Assembly (NCBI GenBank): GCA_937889545.1
Contig: CALAOT010000011.1
Coordinates: forward strand, 1 to 64,000
DNA from: an uncultured Opitutaceae bacterium
GTDB lineage: Bacteria; Verrucomicrobiota; Verrucomicrobiia; Opitutales; Opitutaceae
Length of the DNA stretch: 64,000 nucleotides
Reading direction: 5' to 3'
Position 1 is the stretch's first letter; the number at the start of each line of letters is the position of its first letter. Positions 37,483-46,303 of the stretch are shown in pieces. The notes under the pieces are model-generated. The model saw nothing but the letters and a program-made list of their open reading frames with translations. It did no database searches and was not told the origin of the DNA. A program made the translations under genes and the position numbers.

Positions 37483-40281
37483 ATGACCGCATCCGATCCC
37501 CAGCCGCCCCGGCCCCCCTCCCAGCGCGATCTCAAATCGCCCTATTACCTCCTTCGCACGCCCGACGGCGTCGGATCGTTTTTCACGGCGGAAAACTTGC
37601 CTATTGTGGCCTCGCCCAACGAGCCCTTGGCGCGCTTTCTCGCCCCGGCGCGCATCGTGGAGAATGGAACGCTGCGGTCGATCCGCTACGATTTCGCCCC
37701 GCCGGTGCTGGAGACGGCCCGGCCGATGGAGTTTCTACCCCAAAGCGAGATCGACGGCTTCGCCGCCGCCGCTCGGATGTTCTACGCAAAGGCGCACGCC
37801 TTGGCGCCGCGCATCGTGGCGCACGAGAAGCACCTGCGTGCCAATTTCCGCCTGCCCGATCCCGACCTCGAACCGGATGCCTATTGGGTCTTCGGGCCGG
37901 CGCACGACCGGCGGCTCCTGATCGCGTGGGGAGCGGAGCTGAAAGCCGGCACTTCGATTATGCTCGCCCCTGATGCCGAACTAAAAATTCCCGTTGGCCG
38001 GACGCTGCTCGATAAGCTGCAGAGCCGGGTGATGACCTGGGAAGCGCGGCAGCGGGAAGCCCTGCGCTTCGCCGCCCTCGGCACGGAGCCGATCTCGCGC
38101 TTCTTGGCGCGGCCGGCCGTCGACCGGTCGGGGACGCCTGTGGGTGTCAGTTTCAATGGCCGCACGATCGAGGCAAAAAAAATGCGGACCCTGCGCCGGA
38201 TCTATACCTCCGAGTGCAGCGCCTTTGAGAAGGCGGCCCGCGCATTCTACGACCGCGCGAGCGCTCCCGAGAGCACCCCCTACGAAAAGGAGATCCGTCG
38301 GGAGTTCCGCCTGCCAGATCCGGATGCGGTTTCGGGCGCCTATTTTGTGGCTGGCAAGAAACTCCTGATCGTGCTCGACGGAAAGGAAGCCCGCGAGACG
38401 ACACTGCCCTTGGTCGACCACCCCGCCGTCCCTGCGGCTCCCGCCGCCGCCATCGGGGTTGCGGGAGCCGGCTACGGGCCCGTCGTTGTCGGCCGGCGGC
38501 GGAATTCTCCGGGCGCGACGGTCGCCGAGAAACTTCGCGCGCGGTCGATTTCCTCCGCGCGGGTGGTTGCGGTCGCAGTGGCGGCGGGGATCGTCCTTGC
38601 GGCGGCCGGCTTCGCCGCTTGGAAGAGGGCGTCCGATCGGACGCCGCCGCGGGTGATCGAATCGGCAGATTATCCCGCCGCTCCCGATGAGCGGGATGTG
38701 GTGGTGAAGTTTTCCAAGCCGATCGATCCGCAGTCGGTCCAACTGGACGCCGCGGGCAAGCCTTCCTTCCTCTTTGGCGACGATGCCGCCCGGATCGAAT
38801 CGGCCAGGGTTGACGGGAAAGACCCCTCGAAGGTCCTTTTGGCGACGACACCTCTGACGGACGGGAAAACCTACCGACTGACGGTCGACAACCTGCGCGA
38901 CCGGGCGGGAAACCGGCTGGCGGGACCGACGTCGGTCAGTTTCAGGTACCTCGATACGGTCGCGCCCGAATTGAAGACGGTGTCGGCGGGCGAAAATGCC
39001 AACCAGCTCATCCTGGAATTCTCCAAGCCGCTCTCCGAGCCGTCGATCGCACGCGGCAGCAACTATGCCATCTTTGAGCTGGAGGGAGCCGGGGAGGGGG
39101 CGGCGCAGCGGATCGCCTCGGGACACCTCGATTCCGAGGACAAGAGCGGCCGGACTGTCACGCTCGACGCCGTGCGGGACTTCGTCAGCAATCAGCCCTA
39201 CCGATTGGAGTCGATCGCGGGCGTCACGGACGCCTCCGTCAGCAAAAACTCCGTGGCGCTGCCCGCCAAGGGTTTGGACTTCCCTTACCGCGATGTGCTT
39301 CCGCCCCGGATTCACAGCCTGACGGCTAGCGCGGCGAAGCTCGAATTGACCGTGACCTTCAGCAAGCCGGTCGATCCGGCCGCCGCCCGGGATCTGGGGA
39401 ACTACGCGGCCGTCGGACCGGACAAGAACTCCCTGGGCTTTATCCCCGGAACAGCGGCTTTGGACCCGACCGGGCGCAACGTCACCTTGCGCCTGGTGCC
39501 GGGACCGCTGGCTCTCGGGGTCTATCGGTTCACCGTGCGAACGATGCAGGATCGGATGGGCAACCGTACGGCCGGTCCACTCGCCACCGCGTTTGAATTT
39601 GCCTATCCCGGCGGTTACGCTCTACAGGTGGTATCCCACTCCATCGTGACCGCGGACAACCAGGTGGACAACAAAGTCACGCTCACCTTCAACCGGGCGC
39701 TCAACCCCGATGACGCGACCCGGGCGGGCAACTACGCCTTGCTCGGCGCTGATCGCACTCCGCTGGACGTGGCGGTTGTGGAGGCCCGCCGCGTGCCCGA
39801 CGATTCGGCGAAGGTCATCCTCATTCTCTCGCAGGCGCCGACTCCGGGAGCCAAGGTCATCGTTCGCGTTGCCGGCATTGCGGATATCTTCGGACGAAAG
39901 GCGCTCGGTCCGATCGAATATGCCTTCACTCCCGCGGGAGTTCACGATCCCTCCGAGCAGGTGCTTGACTGGCTGTCGCAGCCGGTCTTGCGCGGGAACG
40001 AACTCATTCTCGGCATCAAGGAGGCGGTCGCCCAGCGTTCCGCGATGGAGGCGCAAAACTTTGTCTTCAATTCCGGGGATGGCCGGGTGCAACGGGTCGT
40101 CGGATACGACGTTCGGACCGATGCCAAGTCCGGTTCGCGGCGGACGTTCCTGACGCTGCGAGTTGACGTGCCCTCCGCCGCACGGCGGGGGCTGACCCTG
40201 CGGGCGAGGGACCTGCGCGCCGAAGGTCTCGATTTCCTCGGAGAGCAGCGGCTGAGACCGGTGGAGGTCGAGCAGCCGTGA
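37483..40281 (+). CDS. Membrane-anchored protein with duplicated N-domain and bacterial Ig-like repeats
   Basis: A 932-aa protein 6 nt after the coiled-coil gene. The cytoplasmic N-terminus holds two diverged copies of one ~60-residue module, near 84-140 (AAARMFYAKA, ANFRLPDPDLEPDAYWVFG) and 246-302 (KAARAFYDRA, REFRLPDPDAVSGAYFVAG). A single membrane helix follows near 360-380 (VVAVAVAAGIVLAAAGFAAW). The outer ~550 residues contain about five Big_5-like Ig repeats, each with the pattern VTFSKPVDP...N/R-LTV or TVRTMQDRMGNRTAGP (also VVVKFSKPIDPQSV, LTLTFNRALNPDDA-like). Such repeats usually project from the cell and bind surfaces or partners. No signal cleavage is needed with the internal anchor. 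Confidence 0.72.
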   Translation: MTASDPQPPRPPSQRDLKSPYYLLRTPDGVGSFFTAENLPIVASPNEPLARFLAPARIVENGTLRSIRYDFAPPVLETARPMEFLPQSEIDGFAAAARMFYAKAHALAPRIVAHEKHLRANFRLPDPDLEPDAYWVFGPAHDRRLLIAWGAELKAGTSIMLAPDAELKIPVGRTLLDKLQSRVMTWEARQREALRFAALGTEPISRFLARPAVDRSGTPVGVSFNGRTIEAKKMRTLRRIYTSECSAFEKAARAFYDRASAPESTPYEKEIRREFRLPDPDAVSGAYFVAGKKLLIVLDGKEARETTLPLVDHPAVPAAPAAAIGVAGAGYGPVVVGRRRNSPGATVAEKLRARSISSARVVAVAVAAGIVLAAAGFAAWKRASDRTPPRVIESADYPAAPDERDVVVKFSKPIDPQSVQLDAAGKPSFLFGDDAARIESARVDGKDPSKVLLATTPLTDGKTYRLTVDNLRDRAGNRLAGPTSVSFRYLDTVAPELKTVSAGENANQLILEFSKPLSEPSIARGSNYAIFELEGAGEGAAQRIASGHLDSEDKSGRTVTLDAVRDFVSNQPYRLESIAGVTDASVSKNSVALPAKGLDFPYRDVLPPRIHSLTASAAKLELTVTFSKPVDPAAARDLGNYAAVGPDKNSLGFIPGTAALDPTGRNVTLRLVPGPLALGVYRFTVRTMQDRMGNRTAGPLATAFEFAYPGGYALQVVSHSIVTADNQVDNKVTLTFNRALNPDDATRAGNYALLGADRTPLDVAVVEARRVPDDSAKVILILSQAPTPGAKVIVRVAGIADIFGRKALGPIEYAFTPAGVHDPSEQVLDWLSQPVLRGNELILGIKEAVAQRSAMEAQNFVFNSGDGRVQRVVGYDVRTDAKSGSRRTFLTLRVDVPSAARRGLTLRARDLRAEGLDFLGEQRLRPVEVEQP

Positions 40282-40290
40282 GGAGCCCGC

Positions 40291-41286
40291 ATGCCCGCTC
40301 ATTCGCCTTCCGCTGAGGATGCGTGGCTTGAAACGCCGGAGGGGCGGCCGCACCGGATCGGCCGGGCCTGCGTCATCGGGCGGCTGGGAAGTTGCAACGT
40401 GGTGCTGGGTGACGAGAGCGTCTCGCGCAAGCACGCCCGGATCGGGTCGGGGCCTAAAGGCGGCCACACCATCATGGATCTGGGCAGCACCAACGGGACG
40501 TACGTCAATGGACTCAAGATAGCGGAAGCGACCCCATTGAGGGACCGGGACACGATCGGGCTTGGATCCTGGCGCCTGAAATACCGGAAGGAGCAGGCGG
40601 TCTCGGAAATGGCCACAGAGGTTAAGGTGGCGGCCCCGCCGGCCTACCAGCACCGCGTGCTCGTCGCGACGGATGCTTCCCTCGAGGGGGACGGATTGCT
40701 GCGATCGATTGACGGCCAGCCCGACTTACGGGTGGATGGCCACGCCACGAACGCGCGCCAGGCGCTCCAAATGTACGACCGGTCACGGCCTGATATCGTC
40801 CTTCTGGATGCGTCAACGAATGGTGTGGGGGCATTCTCCCTCTTGACGGACCTCATGGCGGCCGATCCGGATGCGCGGATCGTGGCGCTGCTTGCGCGGC
40901 CCGATCCGGATTACATCAACCGGACCCTGCGCCGGGGAGCGCTGGCATGCGTCCTAAAGACCGATCCGGCGGTGGAGTTAATCCGCGCACTGCAAAGCGC
41001 GGCGGCGGGCAGCGTGTACTTGAGCCGGCGGATCGCCGCAGTCACCGTCAAGCTGCTCGCCGGTTCGAAGGAGGGAGGGCGGCGGGACGGGCCGCAGGTC
41101 CTAACCAACCGCGAATTGGAGATCTTTCATCTAATCGGCGGTGCCAAGGCGAACCGGGAGATTGCCGCCTCCCTGGGGATGAGCGTCAAGACCGTTGAAA
41201 CGCACAAGGAGAATATCAAGATCAAGCTGGGCGTCGCCAATTCCGCCGAACTGTCGGAACGGGCCCGGGAATGGCTTGCCGGCTGA
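40291..41286 (+). CDS. FHA-receiver-LuxR/NarL-type response regulator fusion
   Basis: A 331-aa regulator with three domains. Residues ~15-98 are a canonical FHA domain: IGRLGSCNV with Arg31, SVSRKHA (43-49) and LGSTNGTYVNG (64-74). Residues ~121-245 are a receiver: RVLVATDAS, phosphoacceptor Asp173 in DIVLLDAS and Lys223 in CVLKTDP. The usual acidic pair is reduced to one Asp and the conserved Thr/Ser is Leu, so phosphorylation may be altered. Residues ~268-326 are a LuxR HTH (LTNRELEIFHLIGGAKANREIA, then MSVKTVETHKENI). The FHA domain suggests control by Ser/Thr phosphorylation, consistent with the kinase gene that follows. Confidence 0.88.
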   Translation: MPAHSPSAEDAWLETPEGRPHRIGRACVIGRLGSCNVVLGDESVSRKHARIGSGPKGGHTIMDLGSTNGTYVNGLKIAEATPLRDRDTIGLGSWRLKYRKEQAVSEMATEVKVAAPPAYQHRVLVATDASLEGDGLLRSIDGQPDLRVDGHATNARQALQMYDRSRPDIVLLDASTNGVGAFSLLTDLMAADPDARIVALLARPDPDYINRTLRRGALACVLKTDPAVELIRALQSAAAGSVYLSRRIAAVTVKLLAGSKEGGRRDGPQVLTNRELEIFHLIGGAKANREIAASLGMSVKTVETHKENIKIKLGVANSAELSERAREWLAG

Positions 41287-41440
41287 ATCCCGAGCTTCAG
41301 AACGCTTTTCGACCATGACGACCCAGCCCCTTCATTCTTCCTGCTTAGCCTGGAGCGCGGGCCCGCCGCACCCAATCTGAGGCCCGGCGCCGGGAGTTTT
41401 CCATTGAAGGCGCGGCGCCCTGCAGATAGTTGTGGGGAAC

Positions 41441-44437
41441 ATGGCCAGCGACGAGGATCCGACGCGGCGAGGTGATCCCGACGACTATCAGACCCGGGCG
41501 GGCCTTGTGGTAGGTCAGCTGGTGTTTGGGCGTTTCACGCTTGAGGCGCACGCTGGCAGGGGCGGGATGGGGGTTGTGTGGCGGGCGCGTGACGAGAAGT
41601 TGGAGCGGACGGTGGCGCTTAAGTTCCTGCCAGAGTTGGTGACGGCAAACGCGGAAGCCGTCAACGACCTCAAGCGTGAGACCCGTCGCGCCTTGGACCT
41701 TACGCACCCCAATATCGTCCGCATTTACGACCTTTTGCAGGACGAGCGCTTTGCGGCCATTGCGATGGAATATATCGATGGCAAGTCGCTCGGTGCGCTG
41801 AAACTTGAACAGCCGAACGGGCATTTCGAGGTTGATCAGATCAGCGATTGGGTGCGGAGCCTTTGTCAGGCACTCTCCTACGCCCATGAGAAGGCGAAGG
41901 TCGTTCACCGTGATCTCAAACCCACGAACCTGATAATCAGTTCGAAGGGCGAGTTGAAAATCACGGACTTCGGCATTTCGGCCACCATCGCTGACACTGC
42001 GACGCTGGTGAGCGGCATGGCCGGCACAAGCGGTACACCCGCCTACATGAGCCCGCAGCAGATGTTGGGCGAGAAATCAAAGCCAACCGACGACATCTAC
42101 TCGCTTGGCGCGACGCTCTACGAACTGCTCACCGGAAAGCCGCCATTCCACACGGGCAAGATCGTGCTTCAGGTGCAGTCGAAAACACCGCCTCGGATGA
42201 CGGAGCGCCGGACAGAATTGGGCGTGGCGGGACAATCGATTCCCGGAGCTTGGGAGCGGACGGTCGCTGACTGTCTGTCGAAAGAATCGGCGGCACGGCC
42301 CGCCAATATGCGGACAGTTGCTGAGCGCCTGAGCTTGGGAAAAAACGCCCAAGATGCGAAGGATACGAAGCAGCGAGGCATTGTCCCTATCGCGCTTCAA
42401 CCCGGCGCGGAAGGGGATTTGCATCTGGTACCCAAATCCAGATTGAAAGGCTCCAGCCGAAAAGCGAAAATGCCAATCGTAGGCGCTCTGGCCGCAGCTC
42501 TGCTCCTGGGCCTCGGCGCGTGGTGGTATTTCGGCTGGCATGTGCCTGCCGTCGCTGCGGAGCAGGCGCACCGTGAAGCCTTGGGCTGGGTGACCGGCCT
42601 GCCTTTGACGGCGTCAGACAACGAGATGACCGCCGCGCACGAGAAACTCGAAGCCTATGCCCGCGCCGTCTCGCCGGAACGAGAGAGGGAAGTCCGCTCC
42701 GCTTTCGACAAGCAGCGCGGCCTAATTGCTGCGGAACGGGAGCGGATTCATTTGGCCAACGCCCGCGGCGGGATCATCGTGCGGACCGAGCCGGCGGGCG
42801 CGGAGGTGATGATTGGCTCATTCGAGCACGGCAAGAGTCCGATCACTGTCAAGGAGGTGCCGCTCGGGCGCTATCCGGTGATCGCTCGGTTGGACAACTA
42901 CGAGGATCGGGTGGGCGAGATCGTGGTGGAGGAGAATCGGTTTTCGGAGCTGGACGCACGGCTCGTTCGCTCGGCTGGAACGCTCCGGATTCTTACTGAG
43001 CCTTCGGTTGTAGCGTGGCAGGTGAGAGGTGCCGAAACCGCCGAGAAGGGCCAGGGTCTGCAGGAACTCAAGTTGCCGACGGGTCATTACGAAGTGGTGT
43101 TCTCTCGCGAGGGATGGCCGGAAAGTCGTGCTCAGGTGGATATCAAACGAAACGAGGCGGTCCAACTGCTGGGTGATTTGGCTGGAGGCATGCTGTCGCT
43201 GGAAACGAGCCTTGTTGGCGTGGCGTGGGAGCTTCGCGACGCAAAAGGCATCATCCTCAGCGCCGGCAAAACGCCCACGGCAAGAATGGAGCTGCCAGTG
43301 GGCCATTATGAGGTTAGTTTCAAACGGAGTGGATGGCCTGAACAGGGCAGGAGTGTCGACATCAAGAAGAATGAATCGGCCCTGGCGTTCGCCGAGTTCC
43401 CCGCAGGAAGGATGCATATGATATCCGAGCCGGCCGGGGCCGAGGTTTGGATCAACGGGGCGTTGGTCGGGAAGACGCCATTGGCGACTCAAGAATATCC
43501 AGCGGGTATGGATTTGGCGGTGCAAATCAAATTGCCCGGCTACCGTCGCTGGGAGCAAACCGTGCGGCTTACGGGTGATAATGAGGTCACGATAAACACC
43601 GGCGCGCTGATACCGCTTTCGGGTGCGATCAAGCTTCATTTTGCACATCCCGACTATTGGACGGATTCCGCTCCACCAACCTTGCTTCTTGATGGAACGG
43701 AATTGCGCGATGTTCGTTTCGATCCGGCAGTCATTACTCTAGCCGGCATCAAACCCGGACGCCATACACTAGAAGTTCACCACCCTGATTTTTGGGATTG
43801 GACTCAAGTGCTCAATATTGCCGATGGTGATCGAGTGGACATGACGGCGGATCCGGCCCCAAAACCGGCGCATCTTACAGTTACGGTGAATCCCCAAGTG
43901 TCGTTCTCCATCAGAATCAATGGCAACGCAGTGGCTTTTTATCCCAGTCGTGCGAACGACCTTGAGCTTCCTTTAGGGAAAAACGTTAAGATCGAAATCA
44001 GAGCGCGCGGGTATGCCAAGGTCGAGCGGGACTTCACTCTGAAGGCTAATCAACGTGAAGTTTGGAATGTGGAGCTCGCCGCCCTACCACCTGGGAGGAT
44101 TAAGGTTGCTTGGAATACAACCGGCCGCTCGGTGCTTAGTGCGGTAGGTGTGCTCGGTCCCGTCGCATTGGTTCCTTTATTGGGACGCACGAAAGGGGTA
44201 AATCACATATTATTAGATGGGCGAGAAGTGGGGTCTTTTTCTGGAGCACTAGGGGATATGTCATGGACTTCCGATGACCTTGTGGAAGGAGAATATCGGC
44301 TCGATGTATATGCCGATAGGCCTGACAATGTGCCTCCACGGGTGACGATTCCTTTTGGAATGGTCGGAGTGCGGCCGGGAGAGATTGCTTTAATCTATTT
44401 GGACAGAACGGAAATCACCTACGAAAAGATTAGGTGA
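41441..44437 (+). CDS. Transmembrane Ser/Thr protein kinase with PEGA repeats
   Basis: About 998 aa from ATG 41441 (GTG at 41432 is an alternative). The PknB-type kinase domain occupies residues ~30-300: Gly-loop GRGGMGVV, VALKFL lysine, HRDLKPTN catalytic loop, ITDFGIS and the activation segment GTPAYMSPQQM. All catalytic residues are present. A single membrane helix (PIVGALAAALLLGLGAWWYF) lies near 344-366. The outer ~600 residues contain several PEGA-type beta units (GGIIVRTEPAGAEVMIG, RMHMISEPAGAEVWING, with KSPITVKEVPLGRY). Expected to sense an envelope cue and phosphorylate cytoplasmic FHA partners. Codon and base composition drop noticeably in GC over the last ~270 codons. Confidence 0.9.
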   Translation: MASDEDPTRRGDPDDYQTRAGLVVGQLVFGRFTLEAHAGRGGMGVVWRARDEKLERTVALKFLPELVTANAEAVNDLKRETRRALDLTHPNIVRIYDLLQDERFAAIAMEYIDGKSLGALKLEQPNGHFEVDQISDWVRSLCQALSYAHEKAKVVHRDLKPTNLIISSKGELKITDFGISATIADTATLVSGMAGTSGTPAYMSPQQMLGEKSKPTDDIYSLGATLYELLTGKPPFHTGKIVLQVQSKTPPRMTERRTELGVAGQSIPGAWERTVADCLSKESAARPANMRTVAERLSLGKNAQDAKDTKQRGIVPIALQPGAEGDLHLVPKSRLKGSSRKAKMPIVGALAAALLLGLGAWWYFGWHVPAVAAEQAHREALGWVTGLPLTASDNEMTAAHEKLEAYARAVSPEREREVRSAFDKQRGLIAAERERIHLANARGGIIVRTEPAGAEVMIGSFEHGKSPITVKEVPLGRYPVIARLDNYEDRVGEIVVEENRFSELDARLVRSAGTLRILTEPSVVAWQVRGAETAEKGQGLQELKLPTGHYEVVFSREGWPESRAQVDIKRNEAVQLLGDLAGGMLSLETSLVGVAWELRDAKGIILSAGKTPTARMELPVGHYEVSFKRSGWPEQGRSVDIKKNESALAFAEFPAGRMHMISEPAGAEVWINGALVGKTPLATQEYPAGMDLAVQIKLPGYRRWEQTVRLTGDNEVTINTGALIPLSGAIKLHFAHPDYWTDSAPPTLLLDGTELRDVRFDPAVITLAGIKPGRHTLEVHHPDFWDWTQVLNIADGDRVDMTADPAPKPAHLTVTVNPQVSFSIRINGNAVAFYPSRANDLELPLGKNVKIEIRARGYAKVERDFTLKANQREVWNVELAALPPGRIKVAWNTTGRSVLSAVGVLGPVALVPLLGRTKGVNHILLDGREVGSFSGALGDMSWTSDDLVEGEYRLDVYADRPDNVPPRVTIPFGMVGVRPGEIALIYLDRTEITYEKIR

Positions 44438-44481
44438 CCAGAATCAAACGGCGCTGGCGTGTTGCACGACTTGGTTATAAT

Positions 44482-44526
44482 TAGTGGGCGCACAGGAATT
44501 CGAACCCCGAACCCAAGGATTATGAG
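44482..44526 (-). repeat. Diverged tRNA(CAU) 3' half (attachment copy)
   Basis: Matches positions 32-73 of the tRNA with several changes (acceptor strand TGCGCCCA, T-stem CGGGG). It ends in CTA rather than CCA. It closes the Srf-like cargo on the right, 45 nt after the kinase stop, and is the most mutated of the long copies. Confidence 0.75.
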
Positions 44527-44660
44527 GCCCTAGGTGCAGATCGGCAGGCATGAGTCGGCTATGGTCCGTAGGCAAATGACAAGATGGGGTTCGATGGAAA
44601 GACGCATTCGGAAGATGAAATTAATATTGTTTTTCAAGATACGGCCCCTAAGGCTTGCCG

Positions 44661-44951
44661 ATGAGGTTTACCTGGGACCCGCGAAAGGAGATCACCAATC
44701 TTGCGAAACACGGCGTATCGTTCTCCGATGCCAAACGGGCCTTTGGCGATTCCCTCGCAATCGTTGCTTTCGAAGACGTGCATAGCCCACGAGGAATTCA
44801 TGAACTTCGTTGGTGGTTACTCGGAAAGGTGGGTGGGCGCATAATGCTTGTACGGTATTCTCATCGTCCGAATGGAGTGATCCGAATAATTGGCGCCGGA
44901 TATTGGGAAATTGGAGCCAAACTTTATGAAGAAGAAAATAGAGATCGCTGA
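44661..44951 (+). CDS. brnT: BrnT-family toxin
   Basis: A 96-aa protein from ATG 44661 (an in-frame TTG lies two codons earlier). It shows the family signature FTWDPRKEITNLAKHGVSFSDAKRAFGD at the N-terminus, then HSPRGIHELRWWLLGKVGGRIMLVRYSHR and IRIIGAGYWEIGAKLYEEEN. BrnT proteins are RelE-fold ribonucleases that stop translation and are neutralised by BrnA. The partner follows with a 26-bp overlap, the standard toxin-first order. R/H and Arg-rich core positions appear intact. Confidence 0.9.
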   Translation: MRFTWDPRKEITNLAKHGVSFSDAKRAFGDSLAIVAFEDVHSPRGIHELRWWLLGKVGGRIMLVRYSHRPNGVIRIIGAGYWEIGAKLYEEENRDR

Positions 44952-45210
44952 AAGACCCGAATTCGACAGCGCGGGATATCAGGTCAACATGAGGGACCTG
45001 AACGGGGAGCCATTGCCGAACGTAAAGGGTCTGGATTTTAGGCCATTCAAACACGGTGGAGCCCGGGTTGGTGCAGGACGTAAGCCGTCAGGCCGAAAGG
45101 CTGTGCTCTTGCGGCTTAGCCCCAAACTGATCTCGGCGATGCGAAAGGAAGCCGAAAGAATGAACAAGACGCTCTCTCAGGTAGCCGAGGAACGTCTGGC
45201 GCAAATCTGA
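44926..45210 (+). CDS. brnA: BrnA-type antitoxin
   Basis: A 94-aa protein from ATG 44926, which overlaps the end of brnT by 26 bp. The C-terminal half is a ribbon-helix-helix DNA-binding unit (KAVLLRLSPKLISAMRKEAER and NKTLSQVAEERLAQI), preceded by a flexible Gly/Arg linker (HGGARVGAGRKPSGRK). Antitoxins of this kind bind the toxin with the N-terminal region and repress the operon as a complex. Confidence 0.82.
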   Translation: MKKKIEIAERPEFDSAGYQVNMRDLNGEPLPNVKGLDFRPFKHGGARVGAGRKPSGRKAVLLRLSPKLISAMRKEAERMNKTLSQVAEERLAQI

Positions 45211-45288
45211 ATTGTTTTGGCATCGACGTGCTGGCTGCGAACAATCTGGTGCAGTTTATTGCCACTGGCTGTGGTTAAAGTTCGCGCG

Positions 45289-45424
45289 TTATTTCGCAGG
45301 CTCCGCGTATCTGTCCAGCCAATCGAGAATCTCTTTGATCAATGCATTTTGCGGGAAAGGCCCGTGGCCGGTGTCAAAGACGACGTGGCGTTTTTGATCC
45401 GGCTGCATCCCGAGCAGGCGGAAC
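45289..45424 (-). pseudogene. C-terminal alpha/beta-hydrolase fragment
   Basis: The minus strand encodes MFRLLGMQPDQKRHVVFDTG followed by HGPFPQNALIKEILDWLDRY, ending AEPAK and a stop at 45289. This is the typical C-terminus of an alpha/beta-hydrolase domain (the catalytic His region GHGPF and closing helix), as found appended to some verrucomicrobial kinases. No upstream part of the enzyme exists, so it is an orphan 3' end left by recombination. Confidence 0.6.
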
Positions 45425-45503
45425 ATGGGAAATTGCGAACTCCATTACCGGGATGGTGGCGCGGCACGGGGTGCGCATTCGGCGTCCCACCGTAAGCAAG
45501 TTC

Positions 45504-46068
45504 TCACTGCGGCGGCGGTACCGTTGCGGCGCGGAGGCGCTCAATCTCCTTCAACGCCTCCTGCACATCCACCGACAGTCGGCCGACGGTCTTGTCGGGG
45601 GGGAAGGTCGTGGCGGCTTGGTCCAGCAGTTCCCTGCGGCGTGCGGCCTCAAAGCGAATGGTGGGATCAAAGGAAGCCCGCCGCACGAATACGAATGACG
45701 GCCAGGTGTTTCTGGGCGCACCAGTATTCAGGGAAACTCGGCACCCACCCCTTATAGGCGCTCAGTAATTCATCCGCCCATTTCCTGGCCTGCGCATGGT
45801 CGCCGCTTTTCCACAACGTCTCGACCCATGCGTCTTCGACAACCCACACGACCATGTCGCCATCGCAAACGCCGTAGACGGATAGGGTTTCCCTGGTTGC
45901 CTTTAAACGATCTCTCACCGCCTTCAGCCGCGTTGCAGCTTCGGCATTTGGGCCGGAGCCGGCTAGGGCCAGCGCTGCGAAGCCGTCGGCCGTCGCCCGG
46001 TGTTTGAGCAATTCCTCGCTGACCGGCTGCTCCTTCAGGAGATCAAGGTTCAAGAACCGGCCCAGCAA
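45504..46068 (-). pseudogene. Frameshifted TPR-like C-terminal gene fragment
   Basis: Two minus-strand frames make one product: 46068 to about 45675 (SVYGVCDGDMVVWVVEDAWV, then HAQARKWADELLSAYKGWVP and YWCAQKHLAVIRI), continued in another frame to 45504 (FDPTIRFEAARRRELLDQA, then SVDVQEALKEIERLRAATVP). A single indel near 45670-45690 separates them. The helical Ala/Leu pattern resembles TPR regions, but I cannot name the family. Its last ~95 bp recur at 27335-27430. It is probably the 3' remnant of a larger signalling protein. Confidence 0.6.
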
Positions 46069-46265
46069 TTGATATCTTTCGTTTGCGACGGACTATCGCG
46101 GCATACGAGGTTGCCGGAACAGGCTTCGGGGACCCGCGAAGGGGTGCCCAGGGCAAGAAAGATGGGGTCAGGAGCGCCGTTTCAAGAACCTCAAAAGTGG
46201 CCAAGTTATGGCCAAGCACATTTTACTAGTATTCAACGATTATCATACAACTCATTGATAATAAA

Positions 46266-46303
46266 TGGTGGACTCACAGGGATTCGAACCCTGAATCAAA
46301 GGA
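46266..46303 (-). repeat. Partial tRNA(CAU) 3' segment (attachment copy)
   Basis: Covers the acceptor strand, T-arm and variable region with encoded CCA, stopping before the anticodon loop (the sequence diverges after CAAAGGA). The acceptor strand is mutated (TGAGTCCA). The neighbouring ATPase fragment is cut off at this point. Confidence 0.75.
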
